From: Hyperoplus lanceolatus
Lineage: Eukaryota; Chordata; Actinopteri; Uranoscopiformes; Ammodytidae
DNA length: 64,000 bases
Assembly: GCA_026929865.2 (NCBI GenBank)
Contig: CM049416.1
Span: 11,531,501-11,595,500, forward strand
Direction: 5' to 3'
Shown here one piece after another: positions 26,353 to 63,460 of this stretch (the first letter of the stretch is position 1; each line of letters opens with the position of its first letter). Position numbers and translations under genes: made by a program. The notes beneath the pieces are model-generated. The model did not search any database, had not been told where the DNA came from, and worked only from the letters and a program-made list of their open reading frames with translations.

Positions 26353-28143
26353 ACCCACATTTCTATTCATGCCTGGGGTCAGTTATTCTATCACAGTCTG
26401 TAATCTACCCCCCCTTAGCAGCCTACCGCACACGCAGGGAAACATTTGGAGACATGCTGTGTACTGGTTCCCAATGGATCCATATACTCAGTCAGCTAAT
26501 TGAAAGACAAGATAGATAGCAGGTCGTAAATCGGAGTGATATTGCACCAGGCTTTGGGACATACAGCTTTGGTAATCAGACCTATAGTGATCAGACCAAT
26601 GCCGGTTTAAGGACATTCAGAGAAACGCTGGCCTTCAACTCTAGGGAATGTTTTCATTATTTCACATTCACACAGTTGTCATAGAGATAGTTCGGTCCCT
26701 TACTGAATTAGATACATTTTTTGCCTCTTCTGACCCAGCACTCTATACTCTGAAGTTCTTTAAAATACAAACCTCGTAAGGTCGCTTATTCGCTATCCTG
26801 GTACTGTGTGTTCGAGTTGTAATAGACATACAAATACATTAAATTAAAAAGTTTCACACTAGTTGGTGATTTAACAGTCGGCTTCTACACATTTATTTTT
26901 CATGTTTTAATGATTTGATAAATTTTCTCAAATGTATAGTTTGACATCTTGTCACACAGCCTATGCTAATTGGCTTTCATCCACTCATTTCTGAGTTAGC
27001 TTAGCTTACATGTAGCATGAAGACTGGAAAAAGCAAGCCTGGTTGTGCCTAAAAAATGGAAACAAAGTCGACCTTTCAGTACTTTAACCTTTATAGCCCA
27101 CTAATTAACACCTGACAGAAGTGTAAAGGCAACACATTTGTGGTTTTACGTTTGCCTCACTGGAGCCTTGCCGTTAATGTTAGCCTGCTAGGCAACCAGC
27201 AAAATAATCCACCAGCACAGAGCCCCCTAAGAACATATCCAATTCACATTTCCACACTTTGTTAACAAGCAAAATATGTGTTAATAGGGATATTTAGACG
27301 TAGTGAAGATGTCCAATGAAAACAAAAACCACCATCCAGTGTATTAGATGCTAAGCTAATCATCTCCTTTCAGTAGCTTGTTGACATAGCAACCTTTTCT
27401 TACGCTCAGCACGAAGACCTAATTACTGCCTTTTTTTCAAATGTCACACTATTCTATATAAAGGGAAATAGCATCCTTTGTCATCATATGGTATCCAAGG
27501 TCTGGCTCTCATTTAGTCTCCATGGCGACATGCTGGAAGCTTGGGGTCAGGTCTGCTAGCTTTCTCTCTCCTGACACCTTCTAGCTCTCCTCTCTCTCTT
27601 TTTTACTCTCTCTGTATTTCTCTCCACCCCCTCTCTTGCGCTCTGATGATGAAGCGCTTTTAGATTTGCCCCTTAATAATGCATGTTTCTGATTCCCACT
27701 CGCATTTCATTTCTCCATGTGTTCTCTCGCTTTCTCTCTCTCTCCTCACTCTCTCTTTCAACACTCTTGTTCTCCTGCCGGGGGTTTTCAGCTGTCCCGG
27801 TTCGTTCCCATCTCAGTTCATTAACATCTCTCTCTTTCTCTTTCTCTTTCTCTCTCTCTCGTTTTTTTACCACTCTTTCCTCCTCATCAGTGTCGGCTCC
27901 CCTCTGGCCTAAGTTCGGCTCAGTTCAGTGGGTTTCATTTCAGCTGATGTTTCTCAAGATGAATGCAGCTAGCTCAGTTCGGCCTATTAAATTCCCTCAA
28001 TTCAATTAGTGTAAGTCTTATGTTAGGTATTAACAAATAATCTCCCCTCACTTTTTTTTCTCTTTGCCTCTCTCTCTCTTCCCACATCCTTCTGTTTCCA
28101 TGGTAACGGGTCACGGCTTGAGGTTGGGTTGGGTCCCTGGCAT

Positions 28144-28145
<2 letters not shown>

Positions 28146-28189
<44 letters not shown>
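28146..28189. repeat. (CT)n microsatellite
   Basis: Perfect CT run of about 44 bp in a wider pyrimidine-rich zone (27560-28190). Confidence 0.97.
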
Positions 28190-28191
<2 letters not shown>

Positions 28192-29087
28192 ACAGAGGGC
28201 TAGTTCAAAGACCCCCTTCCTCATCTTCTACAATCTACACTATCGGACAAGTTCAAACAGCTCGACCTCAGGCTTATTAATGTATACTCACATAAGCCGC
28301 CTGTGTCTCTCCCCTGAGCTAACTACAGCTTTAATGGCTTGGCGTCTAAATGGGGCGGCGTTCTTTGTATGTCACATTTGTTTTGCTAATGTGAGATGAA
28401 TGGAGAGTCTCCGCTGGAGATTATGATAATGCATTTGCGGTCACGAACAGAGGCCTGCTGGGGTAGTCAGAGGGGCACCGTGTGTGTGTCTGTCCCAATG
28501 GAGGTCGAGGTAATAAAAATGACTGGAGACATTTGGGGTTATTAATAGAAGGCCTCGTGTTCAGCAAGACACAGTCATTTACGGGGGTATTCCCTGGAGA
28601 GCTAGTAGGATGTGCCCCATGTATTCATGTTGCGCTCTGTGTGTGACACTGGCGGGTGCTGCTGAATGAATTTAAGTCTATTAGCTTTGAGAACTGAATA
28701 CGTCCCTTTGTCTCAACTCAATCAAGTCAAGTCATGCGTTCATTAGAAGAGCTCATTTTCTTATTGTTATCTTTATTTTTTTATTTGTCAACCAGGGATT
28801 TCAGTTCTCCACAATTTGTTTTTATGTAGCAGTGAATTATCTTACCTCATTATGATACATTGAAGGACACCTATCCTAGTTTGAATGAATGTAAGCTGTG
28901 CCAGACTGATCATTAGTGAGGCTTTGCCAAATGACTTGTAATAAAAACACCAGCGCTATGTAATATCACACAAGATAAAGTAGTAGCACAGTTTACTAAG
29001 ACTACACTGTCTGTTGGTATGACTATATACAGCTTTGGAACTGGCGAGTCTGTCAATGGCTAATTTTCCCCTTTCTCATTGTCGCAG

Positions 29088-29138
29088 GTTTGAAAACCTC
29101 CCCGGAGACAGACGACGGGTGGGGTTAAATCCTCACTG
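29088..29138 (+). other. nrcam: candidate nrcam 5'UTR exon (51 nt)
   Basis: A strong acceptor (ttttcccctttctcattgtcgcag) is followed 51 nt later by a consensus donor (cactg|GTGAGT). The segment has no ATG and is richer in G/C than its surroundings. It suits a spliced leader exon between the promoter and the first coding exon. Other explanations are chance or an exon of an unrelated transcript. Confidence 0.45.
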
Positions 29139-31244
29139 GTGAGTCAAATATTGGAAATATTCAGGAAATACAAGGTCACTTAACAAATCAGATTGACTGA
29201 CATCAACAACTGTATATTTTGCTTATAATGCCACTGCAGCTGGTTATTTTTTGCTCCTATACACGCTGTGTGTGCACATGCTGTTACTGCAGTTTCTCCC
29301 TCTAACACCTCAGCCTCCTCTTGTTTTGGCTTGGCACAGTTCCCTGCTGATGGCGTGTCTGGCCTATGGTGCACTATGTCTATGCAGCGTCTCAGTCATA
29401 CTGGCTGTTGAGCTGTGTTGAGAGGAGGGGGGAAGCTGTACTATGTGCGCTGTTGGTCAGGAGTCACATGTGCACTGAATGGACATACATGATATACTGT
29501 AGTGTGACTCTCACTGACTGCACTCTTCACATATACCTTCTGGATAGAACATGCACTGGAAAGGCAGTGCAACCGTTTTTCAAACCTTGGCTGTGCTTCA
29601 AATAAGAAAAGCCAGTTGGCATGGATGACGAGTGCTACAGTTTGTACACTCACAAGGTGCTTTCCCAGCAAAATACAGTATCTTCGTGCATGTTGCAACC
29701 TCCTTGTGGCTGAAATTCTGAATCATCTCTCCACTAGAATGTTCAAATATTGTGTAGGTGTAGGCCATGCTGTTTTAAAAACCTGTTCCTTTACCATACA
29801 TTGAGATATATCCCTAAGTTCCATTTTCTTTGGAATATAATGAAATATGATCATGCAAAAACCCTTCGTAATGAACATGGAAAGTATCCACACGCAGAAA
29901 CAGTGAGAGGACAATATGATGAATACCCAGCATGTGTTTGGACGAGGACCCGAAATAGGAGCCACATGTCCGTCCTGGCATCAACTGCTGCTAAAAAAAC
30001 ATAAACGGAGAGAGGGGGGAAGCAGTGCACTGACGCCAGTTAACCCAAACAGGAACATTTGCACTTTGCTTTCATGAATTATATATATTTCCAAAAAAGA
30101 AAAAGTCAATTGCAGTCACAGATGAATATGCAGTATTTTAAGATACAGAACATTTTACATACACAGGCAGGTTTCCATTGATGTTAACTGATATAGTACT
30201 TTAAGTATACACACAATGCGGTTGTGTGAGTAATACTTAATGGGAACATTACTTTTGTTTGATAACAAGGATGATAATGACCACGGATTAAACAGACCAG
30301 CGCACAGTACAAAGCCTGCAGCATATGCCTTGAAGAAAATCCATAAAACAGATTTGTCGCGAGGGGGCTATGTCTTGTGAAGTAGAGCAGGCGCTACACA
30401 GCACATTATTACATAACACACCACTATTACACCACCACCCATTACTATTACTGTGCTACCTGAATACCAGCCCCCCAAGAGCCCTCCACTAAATTGCTCC
30501 GTTCTCTACTTTGAACAATGAGTGATTATCACAGCAGTTTGTGTTACCGAAAAAAGGTGTCATGGAAAAGTGGTTTGAATTCAGTTATTGTAGGTTGTGA
30601 TGATGGGTCTCCTCTCGTATAGCAGTCTTTGCCCTCACTCAGCTTCCTCTCTCCTCCTCCATCCCTCTCTATATGAGTAATCCTGATGAACAGATGGGTG
30701 GAGGAGAGAGAGAGAGAGAGGAAAAAAAGGGTTGGGGGTCATGCCAGCTTGTTGCCCTGCCATAACTCCGTCAATCAGCACAACACTTCAGCCTGCCCTA
30801 CCTCACTATTTGTTACCGTAGTGTCTCTCTTGTATCTTTTTATATGATTTGTATGTGTCCATTGATCTGTCTAACCATCTGTCTGTCTGTCTGTCTTGCT
30901 GTCTTGCCTATCATCTCTACTGATAACTACTAACCGGATTACCATTACATTCACTTTGTAACTCTCACAAAATGTCACCAATTTTGACACTTAATGAGAA
31001 AGATAAATTCATTATAGCCCTAGAAGACAAGCAGTTCTAAGAATAGCATCATCAGTACACAGGGGCGTCCCGTACAACACTTTTTTGGAGGGTGCGGCGG
31101 AACCTACTCCAATCAAGGTGGTCAGAGATTGATCAGGCCCAATAAAATGTGAAAGATGTGTCGGAAACCTTGGCAGTGCAAATGTAAAAGTGCTTTCCCC
31201 AAAGGACGCACGCACACTGCTTATACAAATCTATACACACACGC

Positions 31245-31245
<1 letters not shown>

Positions 31246-31324
<79 letters not shown>
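31246..31324. repeat. (CA)n microsatellite
   Basis: CA run of about 79 bp. Confidence 0.98.
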
Positions 31325-31328
<4 letters not shown>

Positions 31329-32880
31329 CTCATGTCAGGGAGTCACGCACCAAGGCCACGTGTATCTATCTGCTCATCAATACGTTTTACCTTTGCAATA
31401 GCACCCAGGAATATCAATGAGACTTGGCTCGTTTACAAGACCCAGCTGGATTTATGAGGACACACAGTCACTCTGTATTAGAATTAGAAATAATATTGAT
31501 TTTCGCTTCTGTTATCCAATATTGCATGCTTCTTTTCAAACACACTTTTTCACTGTCAGTTCACACATGATATTTTGTATTGAAGGAGAATGCTAAGGGT
31601 TGTTGCGCTATCAGCTACAAGTTGCAAGCAATGTATTACACATCACTGTTGAACATAGGGTAAAACATACCGTCCAAAAAAAGGGTAAAGCAAATGTCAA
31701 ACTGGCACATGCTTCACATTGTATAACTGATACAACTGACTCTGGCTTAGGTGGGAGCAGCACACTGAATGATTAGATGAATACCCTGATTGGATAAAAA
31801 AAAGTGTGAGTAGAAGGAGAAACACACACACACACACACACAGAAACACAAACACACTCGCACACATGAAGCCAGCATGACCCTCTGGTCTGGCTGAGCC
31901 TATAGCAATTGACGAGATGACCTTAGACAGGCGAGAGATGCACTCACAAACACTCCATGTGCACATGGCACGGGCACACACCCAACACCCAGCCAAGCCC
32001 CCCGGCAGCCAACAAAACCGGTCCATAGGCCTGGCAAAATGTGTGCAATTGTCTAGATATCACAGCACTATAATTGCATGTCATATGAAGCAAATTTTAA
32101 TGGCAGCTATTAGTAATGGCTTTTGATGAGTTACACACGGATGAGTCCATTGCTTTGGTCTTCTTGAGCAATTATCATTTTTCAAAGCTGTTCCAGTTTA
32201 ATCTTGTAACTCTTTTTATAAAACCACAATGAACAGTCATTTGAATTTATATTGAATCTCCATTGTCCTTTATTTGAATAATTTTTTTGACAAATGCCAT
32301 TTTTTGTATTTTTAGTTTCTAAATGATATATTTATCATTTTGTCAAAGCAGGTGTTTCATTTTTCACAGGGCACACAACAGTCATTTATCATACAGTCGC
32401 TGCGACACCTTGGGAGATTTTCACCTTTTGTGAAAAGACCACTCTGTTACCTGAGTGTGCCTGCAGCAAGGCTGTTAAGATTCAGTTCATAGAAAAAGGC
32501 AGGGCTGCTTATGTTTCCTGAATAGGAAAAGAAAAGGGGAGACAGTATATGACAATAGGATACTTCTTTCTCTATGTTTGACAATAGGAATCTCCTTTCT
32601 CTATGTGTTGGCTCTGCATATCAGAGATTTTAATAGTGCTGGGAGATGCATGGGAAGTCATTGCAGCAGGGGTCATTTTCAAGTTGGCACTGTGTTTTAC
32701 ACTTTCACTCCTCCTTCAGTATATGTGCACTTGTTCTCGCCATTGCTTTATTCTAAATTATTTTTACACGAAAGTATGTGTATGTATTGTGAGTAAGAAT
32801 ATCAGAGTAACTCAAGAGACATTCTTCATAATTATCAGCATAAATTGTCAAACTCTTCAGCCAGGCTGAAAAAAACAGCT

Positions 32881-32925
32881 AGACCCAGACTTATACTGTA
32901 TGCAGATGACACTGTCCCTTGCCTG
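32881..32925 (+). mobile_element. possible LINE reverse-transcriptase fragment (YADDT motif)
   Basis: In the frame starting at 32881 the sequence reads RPRLILYADDTVPCLLW, resembling the catalytic YADD box of non-LTR reverse transcriptases (typically LILYADDTVL). Nothing else of the enzyme is seen either side, so this is either a tiny relic or chance. Confidence 0.3.
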
Positions 32926-33879
32926 TTATGGATCACGTTTATTGGACACTCCAAATTATTTCTGTACATTTGTCATTTCTATCATTGCTGTGTACACACT
33001 TCAGATACAGTAAAGAACTAAACCAGGGCTGAACTGTGGTCACTTAATATATTGCCAGAGGTGACACCTTGTGCCCTAGAACGCCACTGCCATTTCAGCT
33101 TCACCCCGGTGGTAAACAACATGAAGGACAAAAGCCCCCATGGGGTGGCTGCAGAGGTGTGGGGCGGGGGAGTGCATGCTGACCGTCAGCACTACACAAA
33201 GCCTCAAAGAAAAGCAGGCGCTGGAGTATTCTGCGGATGTTGCCAGAAAAAACTGACCCCGAAAAGGAAAAGCCCAGTGTCTGTGTGTGACTCGTGTGTG
33301 TGTGTTTGTGCGCACGTGCGAAAAACAGGCCGAGATAGTTTGTCTGATTAGATGGCTGTGTGCGATCTGGTTTTGGAGACAAAGAGGCTGCCAGTCATGT
33401 CCTTTCGCTGCAAAGTGGTGTTAGTGTAGTGAAAGCTCCCCTTAGAAATAACTTCCAATGTAGCGGACAGCTTCCGATGAAGTCAGCAGTTACATCATGT
33501 GTAGGCTGTGTAAAGTTAGGAAGTTGTGAATGTGTGACTATCATTGTGAGGTTGAAGTGTCTACTGTGAATGCTTGATTCCCATCCCCGCATATAACATT
33601 TCCTTGTGTTCCTAGATGAGTGTAACATCATCCACCTATTGTCTATGGCACAAATACGCTTTAGTAAATAATACCCAGTTAAAAGATATGAAACATGTAT
33701 GAATAGCTGTCCATCTATCAGGGCGGACTAGTGAGGGATATCTTCACCTTGTTTTCCTTTTTGATCAAATAATTTCCAGTCAAGACTTTGCCCCAAAAGC
33801 AGCAGTGCCCTTTTTTCACCGTGCAATGGGCTTTGTACGTAGAAAACCGGTCACTTGATGGGGTTTTGTCAAGGAAGCA

Positions 33880-33901
33880 GAGAGAGAGAGAGAGAGAGAG
33901 A
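33880..33901. repeat. (GA)n run
   Basis: Short GA dinucleotide run. Confidence 0.9.
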
Positions 33902-34330
33902 AGGGGAACGAGAGAAGGAGCAGTCGTCCAATGAAGTTGTCAAACTGACAGATACACAAACAGTTTACTACTCAGGGTCAGCCCTTTCCCTGTGTGTTTA
34001 CACTGAGAGCCGGTATGTTAGCATGTCTTTGTGTCCCTCCTAGTGAATATATCCCTTTCTGGTGCCCACTGGAATTGATTTACATTTGACATTCCTCTTC
34101 TGCGGACCGTGGAAGTAGCTCTTTATGTTCAACCCCTATCAATGGCCTGTGTACAAGAAAAAAACTAACATTTAAAGCCTCAATATTTGTCAATATTTTT
34201 ACATTAACAATAGATAACATGACGGCCTGTATGTGAAAGGGGTCAGTAAAGGTGAATAATTTAGAGTAGTGTCTCTGGACTCTATAGTTCCACAAGGTTC
34301 TACTGAGCTTTATTATTTTGTCTTTTCCAG

Positions 34331-34433
34331 ACCACCGACTGTACTGTTTTGGTTGACTCTCACGGCTCTCATCAGGAAGCTGTACGTTACCTGCTCAGCA
34401 CCAAACTAACTTTAGCTAAAAAAAAAACTAAAA
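34331..34433 (+). other. nrcam: candidate nrcam 5'UTR exon (103 nt)
   Basis: Acceptor ttattttgtcttttccag, donor aaaa|GTAAGT. The 103-nt segment has no ATG. As with 29088-29138, splice sites plus absence of ATG suggest a leader exon, possibly alternative. Its A-rich 3' end is unusual and lowers confidence. Confidence 0.4.
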
Positions 34434-35532
34434 GTAAGTGACTACCTAGTGAATGAAGTAAAACATTTACCAGCTAAAGAGACAGATTTTTAACTCCTAA
34501 AGATAAAAGATTGAGAGCAGAGAAAAATATATTGGACTTCTATCCATCAGGTCAACTAGAACACAACTCCCAAATGAATGCTAATGTTGCGCTGTTTCTC
34601 TGACTCTGTTTGTCATTTAACTTGACGAAAGGTACTATGAACTAAATTTCAATAAAATGTAATGTGCTTCAAAGTCTCATGCTGACTGCACTATTAAACG
34701 ATAAGTCACCATACAGTAGACAAAGCACCTACTCTTCAAACAATTGCAAAGATCAGTTTTCAAAATACTGTTCTAAAGTTCGCACCTCAGGCGTTAATTA
34801 GACAAAGACATTTGTTCCGTTTCATAATCACGGTCTGTGTGCTCGGTCTTTATTGTTTGTGTATGTGTTTGTCCTCTTATTCTTTCTGCTCAGTTTCAGG
34901 GAGTCTTGCTTCTTGTTTCAACTGCTGGCGTCATTTGATCTCAATTTTTTAAGTAGTTCAGTAGCACCCCCCCTCCCCCCTTCCTATAGCAAAAGCATAA
35001 AAGTCTGCCCTCTCGTATGTCAGCAGTGAAGTGGTAGTTAAGGTGGCTTCATATTTCGGATACAGTCCCTTTTCTGTGTATTTGTGGGAACTCTCATGGC
35101 TCAGAGCTCCTATTCTAGTGACCTGGTTACTGAATACACACGAGACTATAAGAAGGCCACCCAGGTTCAATGTTGTCGGGTTAGTCAGTGTGTTATGAGG
35201 ACGTATGGGCTGGATAAGTCTAGGAATGAAAAGAAAATATGAAAGTAGGTCAATTTAATTTCACAACAAACTTGCTTGAAATAAACTAAGATTGGTGTCA
35301 GTGGGTTCATACAAATAGTGTTCCGTGTGTGTACTGAGCTACAAATAATAAAGCAGCAACCACTCCGGTCCAGTCTGGTTAAAAGTGGTCTTACTCAGTG
35401 TGTTGTCTTAGAAATGTATGTGTTATTGTGATGTGATTTGACTGCAGATGACTACCTTGTCTGTCTTGTCAGGCTGTCATGCCTCATTGTATCCTAATGT
35501 GAGTGAGGAGTGACCAACTTAGCAAGTTGCTT

Positions 35533-35578
35533 CAGGGTTAGGGCTTAGGGTTACATCCTTACCCTAACCCTAACCCTG
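35533..35578. repeat. inverted telomere-like repeat
   Basis: CAGGGTTAGGGCTTAGGG on the left faces CCCTAACCCTAACCCTG on the right across an 11-nt spacer. TTAGGG units therefore run head to head and could form a hairpin. Confidence 0.85.
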
Positions 35579-37143
35579 GGTTGTTGACAATGGTTTGCTC
35601 TAGTTGTATGTTGAGTATGTCATATATTGAGTTATATTCTCTTACAATAACCTTCACACAATTCTGAAGATGAACCTTGATTGTTTTTTTTTATTTAGGG
35701 TAATTTAATTTCACAGAGTGCAAATTATGGTTCAATGACTTGGTCAAAGACACATAACTCAAAACAAATGGCTATATGAACTGTTTCTAGCCACAACTTC
35801 TTCAAATTGCTCACAGTGGGGTACCACAAATAGGTTGTTTCAAAAGGATTAATTTGTACCGAAGACGTGAACGTCCATGCTTGCAATAATTTTTGATGCG
35901 ATTCTATTTTGATCTTGAGAAAAACGATAATACATAATAGAATACACAAGTTCGCCCACATTACTTTTTATATTACATGTTATTTTGAGATAACACGTTC
36001 ATTGTTATGTTATACCTCCAGAAAACAAGCTTTGTCTTGAGATAACGCATTAATCAACCCATTATCAAAAAGTTGTTTCCTTGTAAAACTTATATGATTA
36101 GAGTTCTCCATAATTATCTTGTGATCTCAAGAAAATAGCCCCTGGCTTCAAAAAATAATTGCAAGCACGCCCGTAACAAAGTGTTGTTTAAATTGTGAAC
36201 TGATTCACTTATCACAAGGGTTCAGGAAATAATTGATGTACATGTCCATCATGTAGTAAGCCACTTCCACACCATCACTCACACATTCAACATGAGGAGT
36301 GTTGAATGGGCTTAAATTTAAAACCACCGTTTAGTTTTGGAACCCCCTTTAAGAGCTCAGCTTAGTCCAAATGCAAAAATCTAAAGATGGAACGGATCCA
36401 GTTTACTGAAGGTCAATGTGTGTGGTGTGAATGGTTACAAAACGTGGATTAATTCAGAAACCTAGTTGCTGTGCGACCTCGCAGCTGAATTACATTTCTA
36501 TAAGCACTTATATAATGATTATGTGCTGCAGTGTTATATCATTGCAAACTCTCATTTTAGCTTAAAAAGGGTGACAGAAGGTAGTGCATCATTAGGGATA
36601 ATGTGTGAGGATTTAACTTAACTTTAACTTTTCTGAGGGCAGAGGTGCCGGACAGTTAGTGGGCGTTTGTCCTTATCATCCATTAAAATTTTTTACAACT
36701 ACATCGAATCTCCGCGTCCTTTGCTGAAGTGAGGGTCAGCTACTGTACATTTGTGAAATGTACACGTCACAAACTTACTAATAATTTCAGTTTGACAGCC
36801 AGAGCTTATGGGCTTTGAATAAAGGGCAGATGGCAACCTACGAAATGAATGACATAGAGGACGTTAAAGAGACAAGGATGGAGTGATCAAGATGGAATCG
36901 CTCTAACCTCTGGGCTTTGACCCCTGACTCAGACAAGAGAGAGGAAAGAGAGAGATGAGATGACATGCCCACTAGCTAAAGTCAGCCCAGTCATCCTCCT
37001 TTGAGTCATCTTTGCCATCATCATCGCTTTTCTGTTGTTGTTTTTTTGAGGAAAATGAGCAATGGGACATTTTTACCGACTTAGCTCAAGGATGACGCTA
37101 TTATGCTGCTTATGTGTGTGTAATTGTCATTCTATGAAAACCC

Positions 37144-37288
<145 letters not shown>

Positions 37289-38631
37289 GAGAAATGTATT
37301 TTCCAGCACACAAAGCACAGTACAGACTTTTGTTTTTAAGACCGTATGAAACTATGTTGTCCCTCTTCATTTTTAAGGTGGGAAAGTTCAGTTTTTATGG
37401 TCATGCAAATCAAAAGGACATGAGGGATTTCCAACATGGAACAGCCAAGCAATTTATGCCAGCAGACACACTATAGTCTGGCTGACATTCTGTCTTTTGA
37501 TATATCGAGATGTTGACATTTGCGCGTGGCAGCTAATTTTTATTTATGTCTGTGTCTGTTTTTTCTGTTTGTGTCTGTGCTTGAGAAGTCATCTGTGTCT
37601 GATTTTTTTTTAACCCCAGGCAGTCAATCTCTTTCTGCCTCTCTGGAGATGTGACCCAGGTCAGATTAAAAAAAAAAAAAAAACAGACACAAAAGAGAAG
37701 AACAGATGACAAAATTAGTTATAATATATTTACTTGTTTGGGGGATTTATTTTGTTTTAATTATTACTTTTTTTTCTTTCTTTTTTTTTTTTTTTTTACA
37801 AATTATTTAAAAAAAAACTGTAGGCTGTCATTGTATAATCAGATTTCTTTCTGGATTATCACTTGTTCATTTAAGGCTCAAACATTTGGTCGGGACCTAC
37901 TTTGAAAAGTATAGGACCAGTGAAGTAATTGATGCAGCATTTCATTTCTTACAAATCCTCAAACACTCTTTCCTGAGGCTGTAGGATTTCTCTTTCCCTT
38001 TCCTCCTCTTCATTTATCATCCTCTTTTACATTATGCTCATCAATTTACTTCCATCATCCATCTCGCCTTCCTTTGGTCAATCATTGTCTTTTAGACAAC
38101 AGTCCCACTTATAAGATGTCCTGCCAGGTGAATGGGCTTCCCTGTCTCTCTTTCTCTGTGTTTGAATGGCCTTAGGTCCAGGAAGGATTAATATGGTAAC
38201 AGTTGCTGAAGGGGGGTGGCCATTTCTGCTGCAGCAGCATGGAGCATTAATGTGATTAATCTGACAATACTCTATATGATTTGCATGCTATCATATTACC
38301 GTTTTCACAGGGAGATGGAAGGATGTAGGATGCATGGCCTGCACTTCACTGCATTGCATTGTGTTACTCTCTCTCTCTGTTGTCTTCCCTCTCGATTAAC
38401 TAGCGAGAGTAATATCCAATGGGATGTGCCGGCGTAATTAGCTGTGTCCTGGGGTAGTAATAGCTCACATACTCTGTCCAGCTCAGCCGGATACAATGTG
38501 ACACACTACTCTGTGTGTGCCTGTGTTCATTACCATACTCTACTCCCTGTGTCATCAGACATGCTTTTTCTCAAGTAGAGAAGAGAAGTAACAAGCCCGG
38601 TAGTTTCAACTTCAAACACCTCTGAAGACTC

Positions 38632-38791
<160 letters not shown>

Positions 38792-40226
38792 GGGCCAGGG
38801 TATAGTTTATGTGCTCGTCATGAATAATAAAGATGTCAGAATGGACAGGGACATTTACCTTACAGCAGCACAACGCCCCCTCTAGAAATCCATCTCAGGA
38901 GTTACTGTCTGTCACCCTTTGGCTACTTTGATCCAGCCAGCCCGTGCAATGGAAAAAAAATATCTATGTCAACAAATCATTTTGTCTAGTGCTGACATTT
39001 TAAGTTAAGTCTTGTTCAGGTTGATTGAATCATATCAATGTTATTAGTGAACCAAAAATCCTGACGACTATTTAAGATTGAATGTTAATATTTTGTTAAA
39101 CAAGCTTTATTATCAATTTACATACATTTAACAAAAACATGTGCACAGGAGTTTCCTGATGCCATTGGCACAGTAATGATACAAATTTGCTAAAACATTT
39201 ATCTTGGCCAATGCACATATGACAGAAGGTCACACATAGCAAAACACAGAGGACAGATAAAGGGGAAACACACACACATACACACACGCACGCATGCACG
39301 CACGCACGCACACTATCCCGCCTTCCACGGTGCATTCTAGAGCCCATTAATGCCAACATGGTTCTATGCGTCTGTATTCATTAATCTGTGTTTCTTTGTT
39401 ACGACCTACGCAACAAAAGCTGCGCTGGGCCTGCGCTCATGTGTAGCATGATCCATAAGACACAGTGACAAGGATGCTTCCACTAATGTGGTCTGTTTGC
39501 GCATGCATGTGGCGGCCGTATCCGCAGTGGAGCTGTTATTGTTCCAGCTGAATGCACTCACATGCCATATGTTTACAGGCAAACACGTGGTAGATGGGGC
39601 ATTCTGGTAATTAGTAGCTATCATATCCCTGAGAACAATGCAATTAACACAGTTAGCACCAAATAACTCCACAGCAAATGTAAACATAGGACGTGTGCCT
39701 TCTTTCTGATGTGGAAGACAGTCTACATTAATGCTTATATGAAGCTACACTGTGTCTCTTGATTGAATCTCGAACACCAGGGAATGTAAATAACAGAGGC
39801 AGGTTTTTTCAGAGCACAGGACTCGGGAGTGCAGGATGCTTAAGTTGTTTAAGTTTCAAAGACGGAGATCAAGTTTGTTTTGACGTTTCCTCCTGCCAAG
39901 GTCTTTACGTTGGCAGGATGAAAGGCTATCCAGCAGACAAGCCACTCCATCCATGACTTACACAACCTAGTTTGGATGTTCGGTTTGAAAAAAATGTCTG
40001 TGAACTTCAAACTAACATTTTCCATTGTAGCCCAGATTTAATTGTCTGTGTACCCACATGTTTTATTTTTATGGACTAATCGTATATACATTACACATAC
40101 TGGAGTGGTGTCTGTGTATGTCCCGAGACCCAGTTGGGGGATCTTGTAGTCTAAATAAATCAATTAAAACCTAACATTTTAGTGACCCATGTCCAATTCT
40201 TTTTTTGTGTGTGCTTCTCTCTGTAG

Positions 40227-40302
40227 TGTGTATCAAGAATCTCAGCCCTAACTGCGACGTTGAATATCGACACAGAAGGTGTTCAGCTTGACACTCTAAA
40301 CC
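40227..40302 (+). other. nrcam: nrcam 5'UTR part of first coding exon
   Basis: The acceptor gtgcttctctctgtag at 40226 opens an exon whose first 76 nt lack any ATG and lead to AAACCATGG, a good Kozak context. Confidence 0.8.

Positions 40303-63460
<23,158 letters not shown>

Larger units (their letters stand above)
29139..34330. other. presumed nrcam leader intron
   Basis: No coding exon recognised. It contains a (CA)n array at 31246 and a short possible LINE reverse-transcriptase fragment at 32881. The rest is AT-rich sequence without recognisable features. Confidence 0.45.

Noticed and set aside
33052..33351. 99-codon plus-strand ORF
   Set aside because: No domain, ends in VCVCA repeat text, and no splice or conservation support.
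34385..34400. ctgctcagcaccaaac as a REST half-site
   Set aside because: Only one half-site is present; no GGACAG partner at any accepted spacing.
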